8,408 nucleotides of DNA, taken from NCBI GenBank assembly GCA_945910665.1, contig CAMDZK010000039.1:1-8408 (forward strand). The letters run 5' to 3'. Below are positions 1 to 8,408 of the stretch, one piece after another. The DNA is from an uncultured Peptostreptococcaceae bacterium. GTDB lineage: Bacteria > Bacillota > Clostridia > Tissierellales > Peptoniphilaceae. Position 1 is the stretch's first letter; the number at the start of each line of letters is the position of its first letter. The notes below the pieces were generated by a model. That model was not told where the DNA came from and searched no databases. It saw only the letters and a list, made by a program, of their open reading frames with translations. Made by a program: the position numbers and the translations under genes.

Positions 1-308
1 TACGGGATGGTGGAACCGACGGCGCGTTCGACCTGTTCATTGATTCTGTCTAATCCAATGTTCAAAGATCCTTGGTTACTAGGAATCATAATCGCCGCTG
101 GAATCATTTGTGTCGTGTAGCGGTCGATTGTCTCTGGAATCTGCACGGCAAGTTGCTCGGTAATATAGATAATCCCGTAGCCATCACGTGCTGCTTGGTC
201 CAAAGTTTTTCTGATTTCATCTTTGGCATAGGGTGTAAAGACGTCTAATCCCAATGCTTTGAAGGCGAGAACGGAATCGACATCGCCGATTACTGCTACT
301 TTATGCAT
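1..308 (-). CDS. ntpG: V-type ATPase subunit F, central stalk (NtpG in E. hirae naming), 3' end at window edge
   Basis: This encodes the small central-stalk subunit F, which binds subunit D and helps couple rotation to catalysis in the cytoplasmic V1 part. It is not in the supplied open-frame list; I translated it by hand from the ATG at 308. It begins [20 protein letters not shown], the typical N-terminus of the family (a VIGD-x-DS-xx-xF-x-x-LG pattern at residues 6-20). A later ITEQLA segment near residues 52-57 is also usual. The window ends after 102 codons, and the next codon begins TA, so it is either a stop or a Tyr. The family is usually about 100-105 residues, so the gene is complete or nearly so. 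The start overlaps the end of subunit C by 8 bases. A GAAAGG site at 322-327 lies 13 bases upstream, which is rather far, so translation may depend on coupling to subunit C. The identification is firm; only the 3' end is uncertain. Confidence 0.9.
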   Translation of the reverse strand, partial: MHKVAVIGDVDSVLAFKALGLDVFTPYAKDEIRKTLDQAARDGYGIIYITEQLAVQIPETIDRYTTQMIPAAIMIPSNQGSLNIGLDRINEQVERAVGSTIP

Positions 309-1299
309 AGGTATTTCTCAGCCTTTCTTTAATTTTATCTCTTGGTATTCCATTTCGGATGGAAACGTAGAGGATGCGTAAGTTTTTAATTTCGTTTTCT
401 TTGGCAATCAAATACGAAACCAGCACCTCTGGACCATAGCTTACGAGTTTCGTTTGCTTGGCGAGTTCAATGAAGTGATCTTCTCCTGTCTTTTCGAAGG
501 CAGATAGGGTCTTCGTCTGTTCGTATTTTGAAAGTCCAGTTCTTAATGCAGTCCCAAGTGGCATGCTATACATGCGTCCAATGATTTGCTCTTGGTTTTC
601 ATAATAGCTTCCAACCACTTCAGGTAAATAGATGTTCCCACCTGTCAGGGCAATGCGCTCAAATTCTTCCGATGTGAGGTTTAGATTTCTCGCACGAAGA
701 AGAATCATGACATTGTATAAGTCCACCGTCTCCATCGCATAGTTTTTCGCAATGGGTAAATCCAGTGCATCGGCCGTGTCGATGAGGCGCTTCGCATAGA
801 ATTGGTCTGCCAATACGTCGATGCGGGCGGCTTGTTTGTGGTCTTCATAGTCCTTTAATATAGTGGAAAGTTCTTCCCCATAGCGCTCAACGCGGCGTAG
901 CGTTCCCGCTTCTGCTGCTTTTTTCATGTCATCGATGGGTAAATCACCTAAAAGAATATAGAGGTTTCCCATGTCCTTTTCCATGATGATTTCTTTTGCG
1001 AGCACTTTCATGTTGTGATATACATAGCGCCCTGTAAAAAGGTCTACCAAGCGTGGGTCTGGACTAATTTCATACAAGAAGTTATAGGTCTTTTTCAGTT
1101 CATTTGCGAGCATTTGCTCGTAATCTTCTGGATTGTCCAGTTTTGAAACTTCTTGTTGATAACTGGTTTCTGACAAGAGGCGGTTCAAGGATTCAATGGA
1201 ATCCGCTTCTGCCATACGAAGGAGCTGTTCATGGGTGAGCAGGTCCTTTTCTGCCATACGAACTCGTGTGGAGGCCTGAATATAGGCTTCTTTTTGCAT
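301..1299 (-). CDS. ntpC: V-type ATPase subunit C (subunit d-like rotor adaptor)
   Basis: This is the adaptor that sits on the proteolipid ring and joins it to the central stalk (subunits D and F), corresponding to archaeal subunit C and eukaryotic d. The product is 332 residues, close to the usual 320-350. It is predicted to be almost entirely helical and has no signal peptide or membrane segment. Recognisable family features are the N-terminal [16 protein letters not shown] region, a [18 protein letters not shown] segment near residues 81-98, a [13 protein letters not shown] stretch near 191-203, and the C-terminal [20 protein letters not shown] segment. The start is ATG, with a perfect AAGGAGG six bases upstream inside the end of subunit E. 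Only one base separates the E stop from this ATG. At the other end, the stop overlaps subunit F by 8 bases. It is not the unrelated eukaryotic V1 subunit C. Confidence 0.95.
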   Translation of the reverse strand: MQKEAYIQASTRVRMAEKDLLTHEQLLRMAEADSIESLNRLLSETSYQQEVSKLDNPEDYEQMLANELKKTYNFLYEISPDPRLVDLFTGRYVYHNMKVLAKEIIMEKDMGNLYILLGDLPIDDMKKAAEAGTLRRVERYGEELSTILKDYEDHKQAARIDVLADQFYAKRLIDTADALDLPIAKNYAMETVDLYNVMILLRARNLNLTSEEFERIALTGGNIYLPEVVGSYYENQEQIIGRMYSMPLGTALRTGLSKYEQTKTLSAFEKTGEDHFIELAKQTKLVSYGPEVLVSYLIAKENEIKNLRILYVSIRNGIPRDKIKERLRNTYA

Positions 1300-1300
1300 A

Positions 1301-1864
1301 TTATGCCTCCTTACTAAAGAGAATGTCCCTTATTTCTGTTTCCATTTCTTCACGCATTGATTCAACGAGAGCATCAAAACGAAAATTCAAGAAGACTTGA
1401 TCTTGTTGCACGGAAAATCCATCTGTAGAATCAGAGGATACTTCCACTTTTCTTCCTAGGATCTGATCGCCAAGGACGGCTTTTCTTTTTTGCGGAACGT
1501 GTACGACTTCATTTTGTCCTGTGCCCAATTTTTCTAAAACTTTTGTGACATAGGTTTTAAAGGCCGTATCGTCCATGTCTTGCAACATTTCTTTTGCTTT
1601 TGTAAAAGCTTCGTCCATTTTTTCTTGGCGAATCGTTAGTTCTTCATTTCTCGTTTGGAGACGGACATTCGAGAATACACGTTCTGAAGCACGTTCTGCT
1701 TCATTTTCTGCAGAGCGTTGGATTCGACTGCGCTCTTGCTCAGTTTCTCTCCTTTTTTGATCAACGATTTCTGCGGCTCTTCTTTCAGCGTCAGCAATCA
1801 TTTGATCCGCTTCTTGGCGTGCGTCTTCTAATATTTTATTGGTTAAATTTTCAACGTTTGCCAT
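1301..1864 (-). CDS. ntpE: V-type ATPase subunit E, peripheral stalk
   Basis: Subunit E pairs with the small G/H subunit to form the peripheral stalk that holds the A3B3 head still against the rotor. The product is 187 residues from the ATG at 1864, starting MANVENLTNKILEDARQEAD. The first half is a charged, Ala/Glu/Arg-rich coiled coil (about residues 5-100). The C-terminal half is a mixed globular domain that would cap the catalytic head. The frame is open to an upstream GTG at 1873, which adds three residues. I prefer the internal ATG because the family normally begins at this MANV-type position and because the only G-rich tract (1869-1878) is immediately next to the GTG. The Shine-Dalgarno is weak compared with those of the neighbouring genes. 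Seventeen bases separate this ATG from the stop of subunit K. The downstream subunit C starts one base after the stop. Confidence 0.93.
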   Translation of the reverse strand: MANVENLTNKILEDARQEADQMIADAERRAAEIVDQKRRETEQERSRIQRSAENEAERASERVFSNVRLQTRNEELTIRQEKMDEAFTKAKEMLQDMDDTAFKTYVTKVLEKLGTGQNEVVHVPQKRKAVLGDQILGRKVEVSSDSTDGFSVQQDQVFLNFRFDALVESMREEMETEIRDILFSKEA

Positions 1865-1881
1865 ATTTCTCACGCCCCGGA

Positions 1882-4299
<2,418 letters not shown>

Positions 4300-4310
<11 letters not shown>

Positions 4311-4620
4311 TTTCCACAATCCTCTCTACAATTCTACGCGCGGCAGAACTCAAGTTTTCTTCTCTGACTTGGCGAAGCTGATCTTTCTTTCTTGCACTTT
4401 CTTCTTGGAGCGGCTTTGCTTCCACTTGCGCAGATTTTTTCGCTTCGTCCTTCAAATCCGACGCCTTGGTGAGTGCAGCTTCTATTTCTTGTGCGTGAAA
4501 GGTTTTTGCTTGTTCACTTGCTTCCTTCACGATGGAATCAGCGCGGCTTTTTGCTTCTGCAATGATTTCTCTTGCTTGCTGTTCTGCTTGCTGAATCTTT
4601 TCCAAGGTCGTGTTTGCCAT
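4300..4620 (-). CDS. ntpF: V-type ATPase peripheral-stalk coiled-coil subunit G/H (NtpF in E. hirae naming)
   Basis: This is the first gene of the ATPase operon. The product from the ATG at 4620 is 106 residues and consists almost wholly of Ala, Glu, Lys, Gln and Arg in heptad-like order, with no membrane segment or cysteine. It would be one long helix that pairs with subunit E in the peripheral stalk and attaches to the soluble domain of subunit I. Sequence alone could not separate it from other coiled-coil proteins. The position ahead of I-K-E-C-F, the length, and the AREIIAEAKSRADSIVKEA pattern (residues 17-35) make the assignment good. An in-frame TTG at 4623 would add one residue, but GGAGG at 4628-4632 lies seven bases from the ATG, the better spacing. 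Expression probably starts at the promoter at 4694-4722. The 3' end overlaps subunit I by 11 bases. Confidence 0.88.
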
Positions 4621-4625
4621 CAATT

Positions 4626-4632
4626 CACCTCC
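4626..4632 (-). promoter_or_regulatory. Ribosome binding site of the first ATPase gene
   Basis: On the minus strand this reads GGAGGTG, a strong match to the Shine-Dalgarno consensus, five bases from the ATG at 4620 (seven counted from GGAGG). It decides the ATG over the adjacent TTG at 4623. Its last bases are part of a GTGAA that could pair with an upstream TTCAC in the leader. Confidence 0.85.
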
Positions 4633-4639
4633 AGTGTTC

Positions 4640-4680
4640 TAAGACGGTCTTTAGTGAAAAACAAGTCTTATCATTTGATA
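4640..4680 (-). promoter_or_regulatory. Leader inverted repeats ahead of the ATPase operon
   Basis: Three small dyads lie between the promoter and the ribosome binding site. TATCAAATGATA (4669-4680) has five-base arms and a two-base centre. AAGACCGTCTT (4641-4651) has five-base arms around one centre base. A TAAGAC at 4665-4670 is also complementary to the GTCTTA at 4640-4645. The last two dyads share the GTCTT arm, so they would be mutually exclusive as RNA hairpins. They could be operator half-sites, an RNA switch, or chance in AT-rich DNA. I recognise no known riboswitch class or regulator site. Confidence 0.4.
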
Positions 4681-4693
4681 TGTTACTTTTTTC

Positions 4694-4722
4694 ATTATAA
4701 CTAATTCATACAAAAAAATCAA
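4694..4722 (-). promoter_or_regulatory. Sigma-A-type promoter of the V-type ATPase operon
   Basis: On the minus strand TTGATT (4717-4722) and a perfect TATAAT (4694-4699) are separated by exactly 17 bases. The region is AT-rich and upstream of the first ATPase gene. Transcription would begin near 4686-4688, giving a leader of about 65-70 bases before the ATG at 4620. This is the only convincing promoter pair I find in the gap. The -35 hexamer matches the consensus at its first four bases. Assignment is by pattern only. Confidence 0.75.
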
Positions 4723-4856
4723 ATCTTTATTCACGGGTGTTTTATTTATTATTACAGCAATTCTAGGCGAAACAAAAGCTTCTAACGCGTATTTCCTGCT
4801 ATCAAAGGCTCATTAAATGTATTTTTATTTAATTGACTGATTAATAACTGAACCAT

Positions 4857-4870
4857 ATTTTTTAAAAAAT
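4857..4870. repeat. 14-base AT palindrome downstream of recO
   Basis: ATTTTTTAAAAAAT is a perfect palindrome 11 bases past the recO stop. It has no G or C in its arms and no loop, and on the minus strand it is not followed by a U-run, so it is not a standard intrinsic terminator. The rest of the 261-base gap between recO and the ATPase operon is AT-rich. It holds the promoter and leader described separately and no convincing gene. Confidence 0.5.
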
Positions 4871-4881
4871 TTATGATGCGA

Positions 4882-5604
4882 TTACTTTTTTGCATAGTTG
4901 TTCATATCAATTTGAAATGTATGCTCTATAAATTTCACGATGATTTCGCCCACGTCGGTGAGATTTTCCTTTTTTTCAGCACTAGTGAGCTCTGTTAAAG
5001 TGCTATGAATAAATGTATATATTTCTATATATTGTTCTTTCGATAGATTTAAACTATATACATCTTTTATACGACATCGTTCACAGAGTATGCCGCCGTA
5101 TTGCATGGAAAAAGTCATCGCTTGAATTTTTCGATTGCCACAGGATGTACATGAATGTAGCATTGGTCTGTATCCGAGCTCTTCTGCCACTTGCAATAAA
5201 AAGGCGTAAAATATGCGGGCTGGATATTTTTCCCTTTGTACAACCATAAGAAATTCTTTATATAATTCGTATAACTTCCCTTGGGGCTCTCCCTCTGGCA
5301 GTACATGCATAAGAAAGCGCGTGGCGCGGTGGAGTATGAGTAAAAGGGAATAGCTCTTTCGAAGGGGCAAATTCATGGAAAGAATTTCAGCGCCTTGCAA
5401 ATAGTAGAGATTACGTCCTGGATTTAAATCATAACGCACGAAAACAAAAGGCTCAGTCCGTGACGCGAGCCCACTATTTTTCTTTTCGACCCCATGGGCC
5501 ATCACAGAAAGAATGCCGTACTCTTTTGTAAATACTTTTAGAATCCGACCCGTCTCTCTGTACTTCATGGACCTAAGGACTATGCCTTCTACATCCTTCA
5601 ACAT
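4882..5604 (-). CDS. recO: DNA repair protein RecO
   Basis: RecO is a recombination mediator. With RecR it helps load RecA onto SSB-coated single-stranded DNA in the RecFOR pathway, and it can anneal strands. The product is 240 residues, typical for the family. The N-terminal OB-fold shows the usual EGIVLRSMKYRETGRILKVF pattern (residues 6-25) and a YGILSVMAHGV segment (29-39). The C-terminal helical domain carries a four-cysteine zinc site: Cys152, Cys155, Cys174 and Cys177, in CTSCG and CERC. The ATG overlaps the era stop as TAATG. The nearest AAGGA is about 15 bases away, so translation is probably coupled to era. The 3' part is more AT-rich than its neighbours (I count 15 G+C in the 60 bases 4981-5040). 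This is the last gene of the housekeeping cluster, and no clear terminator follows it. Confidence 0.95.
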   Translation of the reverse strand: MLKDVEGIVLRSMKYRETGRILKVFTKEYGILSVMAHGVEKKNSGLASRTEPFVFVRYDLNPGRNLYYLQGAEILSMNLPLRKSYSLLLILHRATRFLMHVLPEGEPQGKLYELYKEFLMVVQREKYPARIFYAFLLQVAEELGYRPMLHSCTSCGNRKIQAMTFSMQYGGILCERCRIKDVYSLNLSKEQYIEIYTFIHSTLTELTSAEKKENLTDVGEIIVKFIEHTFQIDMNNYAKK

Positions 5605-6488
5605 TATTTGTAACCAAATTCCTTCAGTCTTCGTTCCTCATTGCGCCATTTGTCGGCTATTTTAACCCACAGTTTGAGATTCACTTGCGTGCCAATGAGA
5701 GCTTCAATATCTTTTCTCGCATCTTGGCCGATTTTTTTGAGCATAGCCCCTTCTTTTCCAATGACCATCCCCTTATGGGATTTTTTCTCCACGAAAATAG
5801 TCGCTTCAATATCGGTCAGAGGCTTATCTTCCCGATGCTTCATCAGAACGACTTCCACTGCGATGCCGTGGGGAATTTCTTCTCGTAAATGGAGCATGGC
5901 TTTTTCTCTGATCATTTCTGCGGCGATGGTCTTTTCCGGTTGATCTGTAATCATATCATCGGGGAAATACATGGGGCCTTCTGGCAGTTGTTCGACTAAA
6001 TAGTCCAAAAGTTCCTCTACGCCGTCCCCTTGGAGTGCCGAAAGGGCAATGATTTTTTCAAATTTCCCCAACTCTTCATATTCTTTTAAAAGGGCGTCTT
6101 TCTCTTCTTCCGATAATGTATCGATTTTATTGAGGATGAGAACAACGGGAGTTTGCACATCCTTTAAGATATCAAAAATATAGGTGTCCATCGGACCTGC
6201 CACAGGGCCTGGTTCCACTAGAAACAAGACGACATCCACGTCGTCCAACGTATTTTTGGAAACTCCTAACATGTAATCGCCTAGTTTGTTTTTTGGCGAT
6301 TGGATGCCTGGTGTATCTAAGAAAATCATCTGTGCCTCATCGGTTGTATAGATGAGGCGAATTTGATTTCTTGTGGTTTGGGGTTTGTCTGTGACAATGG
6401 TAATTTTTTCTCCGATAATGCGATTAAGCAGTGTTGATTTGCCCACATTGGGACGTCCCATGACGCCAATAAATCCCGATTTATACAT
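5604..6488 (-). CDS. era: GTPase Era
   Basis: Era is an essential GTPase that binds the 3' end of 16S rRNA and acts in 30S subunit maturation. The product is 294 residues, the normal size. The G domain has G1 GRPNVGKS at 11-18, a G2 region TDKPQTTR at 33-40, G3 DTPG at 58-61, G4 NKID at 120-123 and G5 SAL at 150-152. After a linker the C-terminal KH domain contains VIGKEG (residues 242-247), the RNA-binding GxxG loop, and ends with the typical VKIADKWRNEERRLKEFGY. All expected motifs are intact. The ATG overlaps the cdd stop by 8 bases, and GGAGG (6498-6502) lies nine bases upstream. The stop shares a base with the recO start. Neighbours ybeY and phoH fit a joint role in ribosome and RNA maturation. 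Confidence 0.98.
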   Translation of the reverse strand: MYKSGFIGVMGRPNVGKSTLLNRIIGEKITIVTDKPQTTRNQIRLIYTTDEAQMIFLDTPGIQSPKNKLGDYMLGVSKNTLDDVDVVLFLVEPGPVAGPMDTYIFDILKDVQTPVVLILNKIDTLSEEEKDALLKEYEELGKFEKIIALSALQGDGVEELLDYLVEQLPEGPMYFPDDMITDQPEKTIAAEMIREKAMLHLREEIPHGIAVEVVLMKHREDKPLTDIEATIFVEKKSHKGMVIGKEGAMLKKIGQDARKDIEALIGTQVNLKLWVKIADKWRNEERRLKEFGYK

Positions 6489-6879
6489 TTTCTAAATCCT
6501 CCGGCCCAAAGGAATGGGGCAATAATTCTTCTAGGGTAAAGGTACGCACATGGTCTTTGTCTTTCACGATGAGCACTTCCATGTCGGGCCCAAATTCTCG
6601 CATGACTTGACGACAAACACCACAGGGAAATGTATTTTCTGAATCTCCCGTAATAGCGATGCGCACAATTTTTCTTGCTCCTTGGTATACAGCGGAAAAA
6701 ATCGCATTGCGTTCAGCACAAATGGTTGGCGAATACGATGCGATTTCGATATTAGCCCCACCAAAAATTTCACCGTCTTCTGTTTCAACGGCAGCTCCCA
6801 CGTTGAAGTGAGAATAAGGTGTATAGGCTTTCTTCTTTGATTCTAAACAAGTTTCAATGAGTTTTTTATGTGTATCCAT
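6481..6879 (-). CDS. cdd: Cytidine deaminase
   Basis: This enzyme converts cytidine and deoxycytidine to uridine and deoxyuridine with release of ammonia, in pyrimidine salvage in the cytoplasm. The product is 132 residues, the size of the homotetrameric Gram-positive form. The zinc site is complete: Cys54 and catalytic Glu56 in CAER, and Cys86 and Cys89 in PCGVCRQ. Asn43 and Glu45 in NIEIASYSP match the nucleoside-ribose contacts of the family, although the residue between Glu45 and Ala is Ile where Asn is common. YSHFNVGAA at 22-30 is the expected substrate-side segment. The ATG has GAGGGAG (6884-6890) four bases upstream. Forty bases separate it from the lipid kinase gene, without a clear promoter or terminator, so it is probably in the same transcript. 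Confidence 0.97.
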   Translation of the reverse strand: MDTHKKLIETCLESKKKAYTPYSHFNVGAAVETEDGEIFGGANIEIASYSPTICAERNAIFSAVYQGARKIVRIAITGDSENTFPCGVCRQVMREFGPDMEVLIVKDKDHVRTFTLEELLPHSFGPEDLENV

Positions 6880-6915
6880 TGGTCTCCCTCTACTCTTTTC
6901 TTTGTGTATTCATAC

Positions 6916-6926
6916 CCAATTATTGG
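6916..6926. repeat. Short palindrome at the end of the lipid kinase gene
   Basis: CCAATTATTGG is an 11-base perfect inverted repeat (five-base arms around one T) that spans the stop codon of the DgkA-PAP2 gene. No T-run follows on the minus strand, so it is not a terminator. The arms are visible, but a function is not supported. Confidence 0.3.
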
Positions 6927-7654
6927 AAAATCGCCAAGATGAGTAGAGTGAGTAGCGTTCCAAAGATTCCTCCGATGATGACTTCAGAAATATAATGGAT
7001 TTTACCTTCCACGCGGCTCTCAGCTACAAGAAACGCTAAAAAGTAAGCCAGAAATGTAATGAGCGTTTTGTTAACCCATACGGCGATGAGCGTCGCCATA
7101 CAAAAAGCAATCGCAGAATGTCCGCTGACCGTCCCTCCTTGAAAGTGAGAGCCGTGCCCACGGTAAAAAAGTCCTTTTAAGATAACGGCAAATAAGACCA
7201 CTAATAATACAATGATTAAAGCGAGGTACCACGGATTTGCTTGTATTTTTTGATAAATAGGTGTACGAAATTGGTCAATCCGCGTAAAAAAGAGCAAATA
7301 GGCCATAACTAGTGAGTTCACTGATGCGATTAATACGGCTCCTGCTGCAATGTCTTTGGCTGCCCCCGCTGCTTCTGCGTATTCTGGGGACAGTAAATCC
7401 ACCGTTTTTTCGATGGCCGTGTTGATCATCTCCGCGATAAATACGAGTGCGATCGTCATGGAAAGGGCCATAAATTCCATCCGGGTAAAGTCGAAGAATA
7501 AGCTGAGTAAGATGGCAAACACGCCTGCAAGTAAATGCACTCGCATATTAAATTCGCTGCGAAAGGCTTTGACAATTCCATCCACAGCGTAATTAAATCC
7601 TTGGATAAATGATTTTGTTTTATATTCTGTTGCTCTTTTTTTTATCTTTCGCAT
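6920..7654 (-). CDS. dgkA: DgkA-family lipid kinase fused to a PAP2-like phosphatase domain
   Basis: The product is 244 residues from the ATG at 7654 and is a membrane protein with two parts. Residues about 15-125 form a DgkA domain (120-130 residues alone in most bacteria), with Glu34 in RSEFNMRVH, Glu75-Asn78-Glu82 in AEMINTAIE, and AKDIAAGAVL at 99-108. In Gram-positives such enzymes mainly phosphorylate undecaprenol. Residues about 140-244 resemble PAP2 acid phosphatases: GTVSGHSA at 174-181 (the PSGH position) and SRVEGKIHYISE at 213-224 (SR-x5-H-x3-D, here with Glu last). His179, Arg214 and His220 are present. The K-x6-RP motif is only partly visible (Lys160, Arg165). The frame is open upstream to 7732, but GAGGTG at 7659-7664, four bases upstream (six from its GAGG), fixes the start at 7654. 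It overlaps ybeY by 35 bases. The substrate of each half is inferred. Confidence 0.88.
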   Translation of the reverse strand: MRKIKKRATEYKTKSFIQGFNYAVDGIVKAFRSEFNMRVHLLAGVFAILLSLFFDFTRMEFMALSMTIALVFIAEMINTAIEKTVDLLSPEYAEAAGAAKDIAAGAVLIASVNSLVMAYLLFFTRIDQFRTPIYQKIQANPWYLALIIVLLVVLFAVILKGLFYRGHGSHFQGGTVSGHSAIAFCMATLIAVWVNKTLITFLAYFLAFLVAESRVEGKIHYISEVIIGGIFGTLLTLLILAIFQ

Positions 7655-8087
7655 TTTGCACCTCATGTAAGGCTTTCTTTTCGGCTGCGCGCATTTCTGT
7701 TTTGTCCTCCTCGGTTTCATGATCATAACCAAGAAGATGCATGACCGAATGAATTGTCAGATAAATGACCTCATCTTCTAACGCATGGGCAATCTCTTCT
7801 GCTTGTTCTTTTGCTCTAGGTAAGCAAATGACAATATCTCCCAAAGACTCCACATCCATCTCGAACTCTTGGTCGACGGGAAAAGACAAAACGTCTGTGA
7901 CGCTGTCTTTTCCACGATAGTCTCTATTTAATTCTTGGATTTCATCTTCTGACACAAAGGAAAAACTGAGTTCGTACTCTCCTGTGATTCCTTCACTGCG
8001 AAGGGCAGTGTCGATGACTATTTCTAAGAGTTCTTCCCAATGTTGTTCATAGTATAACTTTTCTCGTAAATCGAAAAAGACAGTCAT
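7620..8087 (-). CDS. ybeY: Endoribonuclease YbeY (rRNA maturation factor)
   Basis: YbeY is a zinc-dependent single-strand endoribonuclease needed for 16S rRNA 3'-end processing and ribosome quality control. The product is 155 residues, the usual size. The metal motif H-x3-H-x5-H is intact as [11 protein letters not shown], with His113, His117 and His123. The conserved [18 protein letters not shown] segment (53-70) includes Arg58, the position of the functionally important Arg in E. coli YbeY. LGDIVIC follows at 82-88. The C-terminus is Lys-rich (KDKKKSNRI) and is encoded over the 35 bases shared with the next gene. The ATG forms an ATGA overlap with the phoH stop. No strong Shine-Dalgarno is seen, only a purine-rich tract in the end of phoH, so translation is probably coupled to phoH. 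Confidence 0.97.
   Translation of the reverse strand: MTVFFDLREKLYYEQHWEELLEIVIDTALRSEGITGEYELSFSFVSEDEIQELNRDYRGKDSVTDVLSFPVDQEFEMDVESLGDIVICLPRAKEQAEEIAHALEDEVIYLTIHSVMHLLGYDHETEEDKTEMRAAEKKALHEVQNAKDKKKSNRI
7659..7664 (-). promoter_or_regulatory. Ribosome binding site fixing the dgkA start inside ybeY
   Basis: The minus strand reads GAGGTG, four bases before ATG 7654 (six from GAGG). It lies within the ybeY reading frame. It rules against the earlier in-frame Met codons up to 7732, which would add up to 26 very basic residues and have no comparable site. Confidence 0.8.
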
Positions 8088-8408
8088 TTCTTATTCTCTT
8101 TTCTCTTTTCCTTTTCTGTCTCGTGTTGTTCATAGGCCAAGATAATGCGTTGAACCAGTGGATGGCGTACAACGTCAGATGAATGAAATTGGGTAAAGGC
8201 AATGCCCTTTACATTTCGTAAAATGCGATTGACCGTCACAAGGCCCGATTGTCTTCCTTTGGGTAAGTCGATTTGTGTGATGTCACCAGTGACGATGGCT
8301 TTAGAACCGTAGCCCATCCGCGTTAAGAACATTTTCATTTGTTCGTTCGTGGTGTTTTGTGCTTCATCTAAGATGATAAAAGCATGATCCAATGTACGTC
8401 CCCGCATA
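8084..8408 (-). CDS. phoH: PhoH family ATPase, C-terminal part (5' end beyond window)
   Basis: The visible 107 codons are the C-terminal third of a PhoH/PhoL-type protein, which is about 320 residues in this family. The first Met in the window is internal: the family has a MRGRTL segment at this place, and the single base before it (T) fits a preceding Tyr codon. FIILDEAQN (visible residues 10-18) is the Walker B region, [11 protein letters not shown] (39-49) is the next conserved ATPase motif, and [11 protein letters not shown] lies near the end. The Walker A loop would be outside the window. PhoH is a superfamily 1-related ATPase or putative helicase linked to RNA metabolism, and it is often next to ybeY. 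The gene ends with a Lys/Glu-rich tail and overlaps ybeY by four bases. Confidence 0.95.
   Translation of the reverse strand, partial: MRGRTLDHAFIILDEAQNTTNEQMKMFLTRMGYGSKAIVTGDITQIDLPKGRQSGLVTVNRILRNVKGIAFTQFHSSDVVRHPLVQRIILAYEQHETEKEKRKENKK

Noticed and set aside
1862..1873. GTG at 1873 as the start of subunit E (190 residues).
   Set aside because: The G-rich tract abuts the GTG, leaving no usable spacing, and the family start matches the ATG at 1864.
4369..4704. A 111-codon plus-strand open frame opposite the first ATPase gene.
   Set aside because: It is the antisense shadow of the coiled-coil subunit, whose Ala/Glu/Lys codons read as Cys/Phe/Leu-rich sequence on the other strand, and it extends through the promoter.
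4785..4859. A 24-codon minus-strand open frame (ATG GTT CAG TTA ... TAG) in the gap between recO and the ATPase operon.
   Set aside because: It has no ribosome binding site or recognisable sequence, and it sits in AT-rich spacer DNA; short frames of this size are expected by chance.
4831..4863. Plus-strand TTGACT followed by an AT-rich -10-like stretch, resembling a rightward promoter.
   Set aside because: No plus-strand gene follows, the -10 is poor, and it would run antisense into recO; chance matches are common in AT-rich DNA.
6326..6788. Out-of-frame minus-strand frames (96 and 74 codons) across the cdd/era junction.
   Set aside because: They are alternative-frame readings of the Cdd and Era motif regions and have no independent start signal.
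7655..7732. Upstream Met codons (to 7732) as the dgkA start, giving 270 residues.
   Set aside because: The extra residues are translated from the ybeY coding region, are unlike DgkA N-termini, and the only good ribosome binding site points to 7654.

Overview
The window reads as chromosomal DNA of a low-to-moderate G+C Gram-positive bacterium (Bacillota). The evidence is the gene order phoH-ybeY-dgkA-cdd-era-recO, the Gram-positive (undecaprenol kinase-like) form of DgkA, strong AAGGAGG-type ribosome binding sites, and a bacterial V-type ATPase operon in the Enterococcus hirae ntp order. A V-type ATPase with a Na+-type rotor subunit suits a fermentative, probably anaerobic member of the Clostridia/Tissierellia, but the genus cannot be named from this window. 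Every gene supported here lies on the minus strand, so transcription runs from the right edge to the left edge. I see no RNA gene, mobile element, CRISPR array or plus-strand gene.

Right part (about 8408 down to 4882) is a tightly packed housekeeping cluster. It holds the C-terminal third of PhoH, the YbeY endoribonuclease (ATGA overlap with phoH), a DgkA-like lipid kinase fused to a PAP2-like domain, cytidine deaminase, the Era GTPase, and RecO (TAATG junction with era). PhoH, YbeY and Era are linked to RNA processing and small-subunit ribosome maturation, Cdd to pyrimidine salvage, DgkA-PAP2 to lipid-phosphate or undecaprenyl-phosphate recycling, and RecO to recombinational repair.

Middle (4621-4881) is a 261-base AT-rich gap without a convincing gene. 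It carries a good sigma-A-type promoter (TTGATT, 17-base spacer, TATAAT) reading leftward and a short leader with several small inverted repeats. No typical intrinsic terminator is visible behind recO.

Left part (4620 down to 1) is the first half of a V-type ATPase operon. The order is the peripheral-stalk coiled-coil subunit (G/H; NtpF), membrane subunit I/a, proteolipid K, peripheral-stalk subunit E, central-stalk adaptor C/d, and central-stalk subunit F (cut by the window edge). Genes overlap or nearly abut, and most have their own Shine-Dalgarno sequence. The catalytic A and B subunits and subunit D would be expected just beyond the left edge. Subunit K carries the full set of residues that bind Na+ in the E. 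hirae rotor ring, so a Na+-coupled enzyme is the best reading.

Most of this is conserved core-genome content. I do not see a new biological system. The points most worth a second look are the Na+ signature in subunit K, the DgkA-PAP2 fusion with altered PAP2 motifs, the structured leader ahead of the ATPase operon, and the absence of pgpH between phoH and ybeY.
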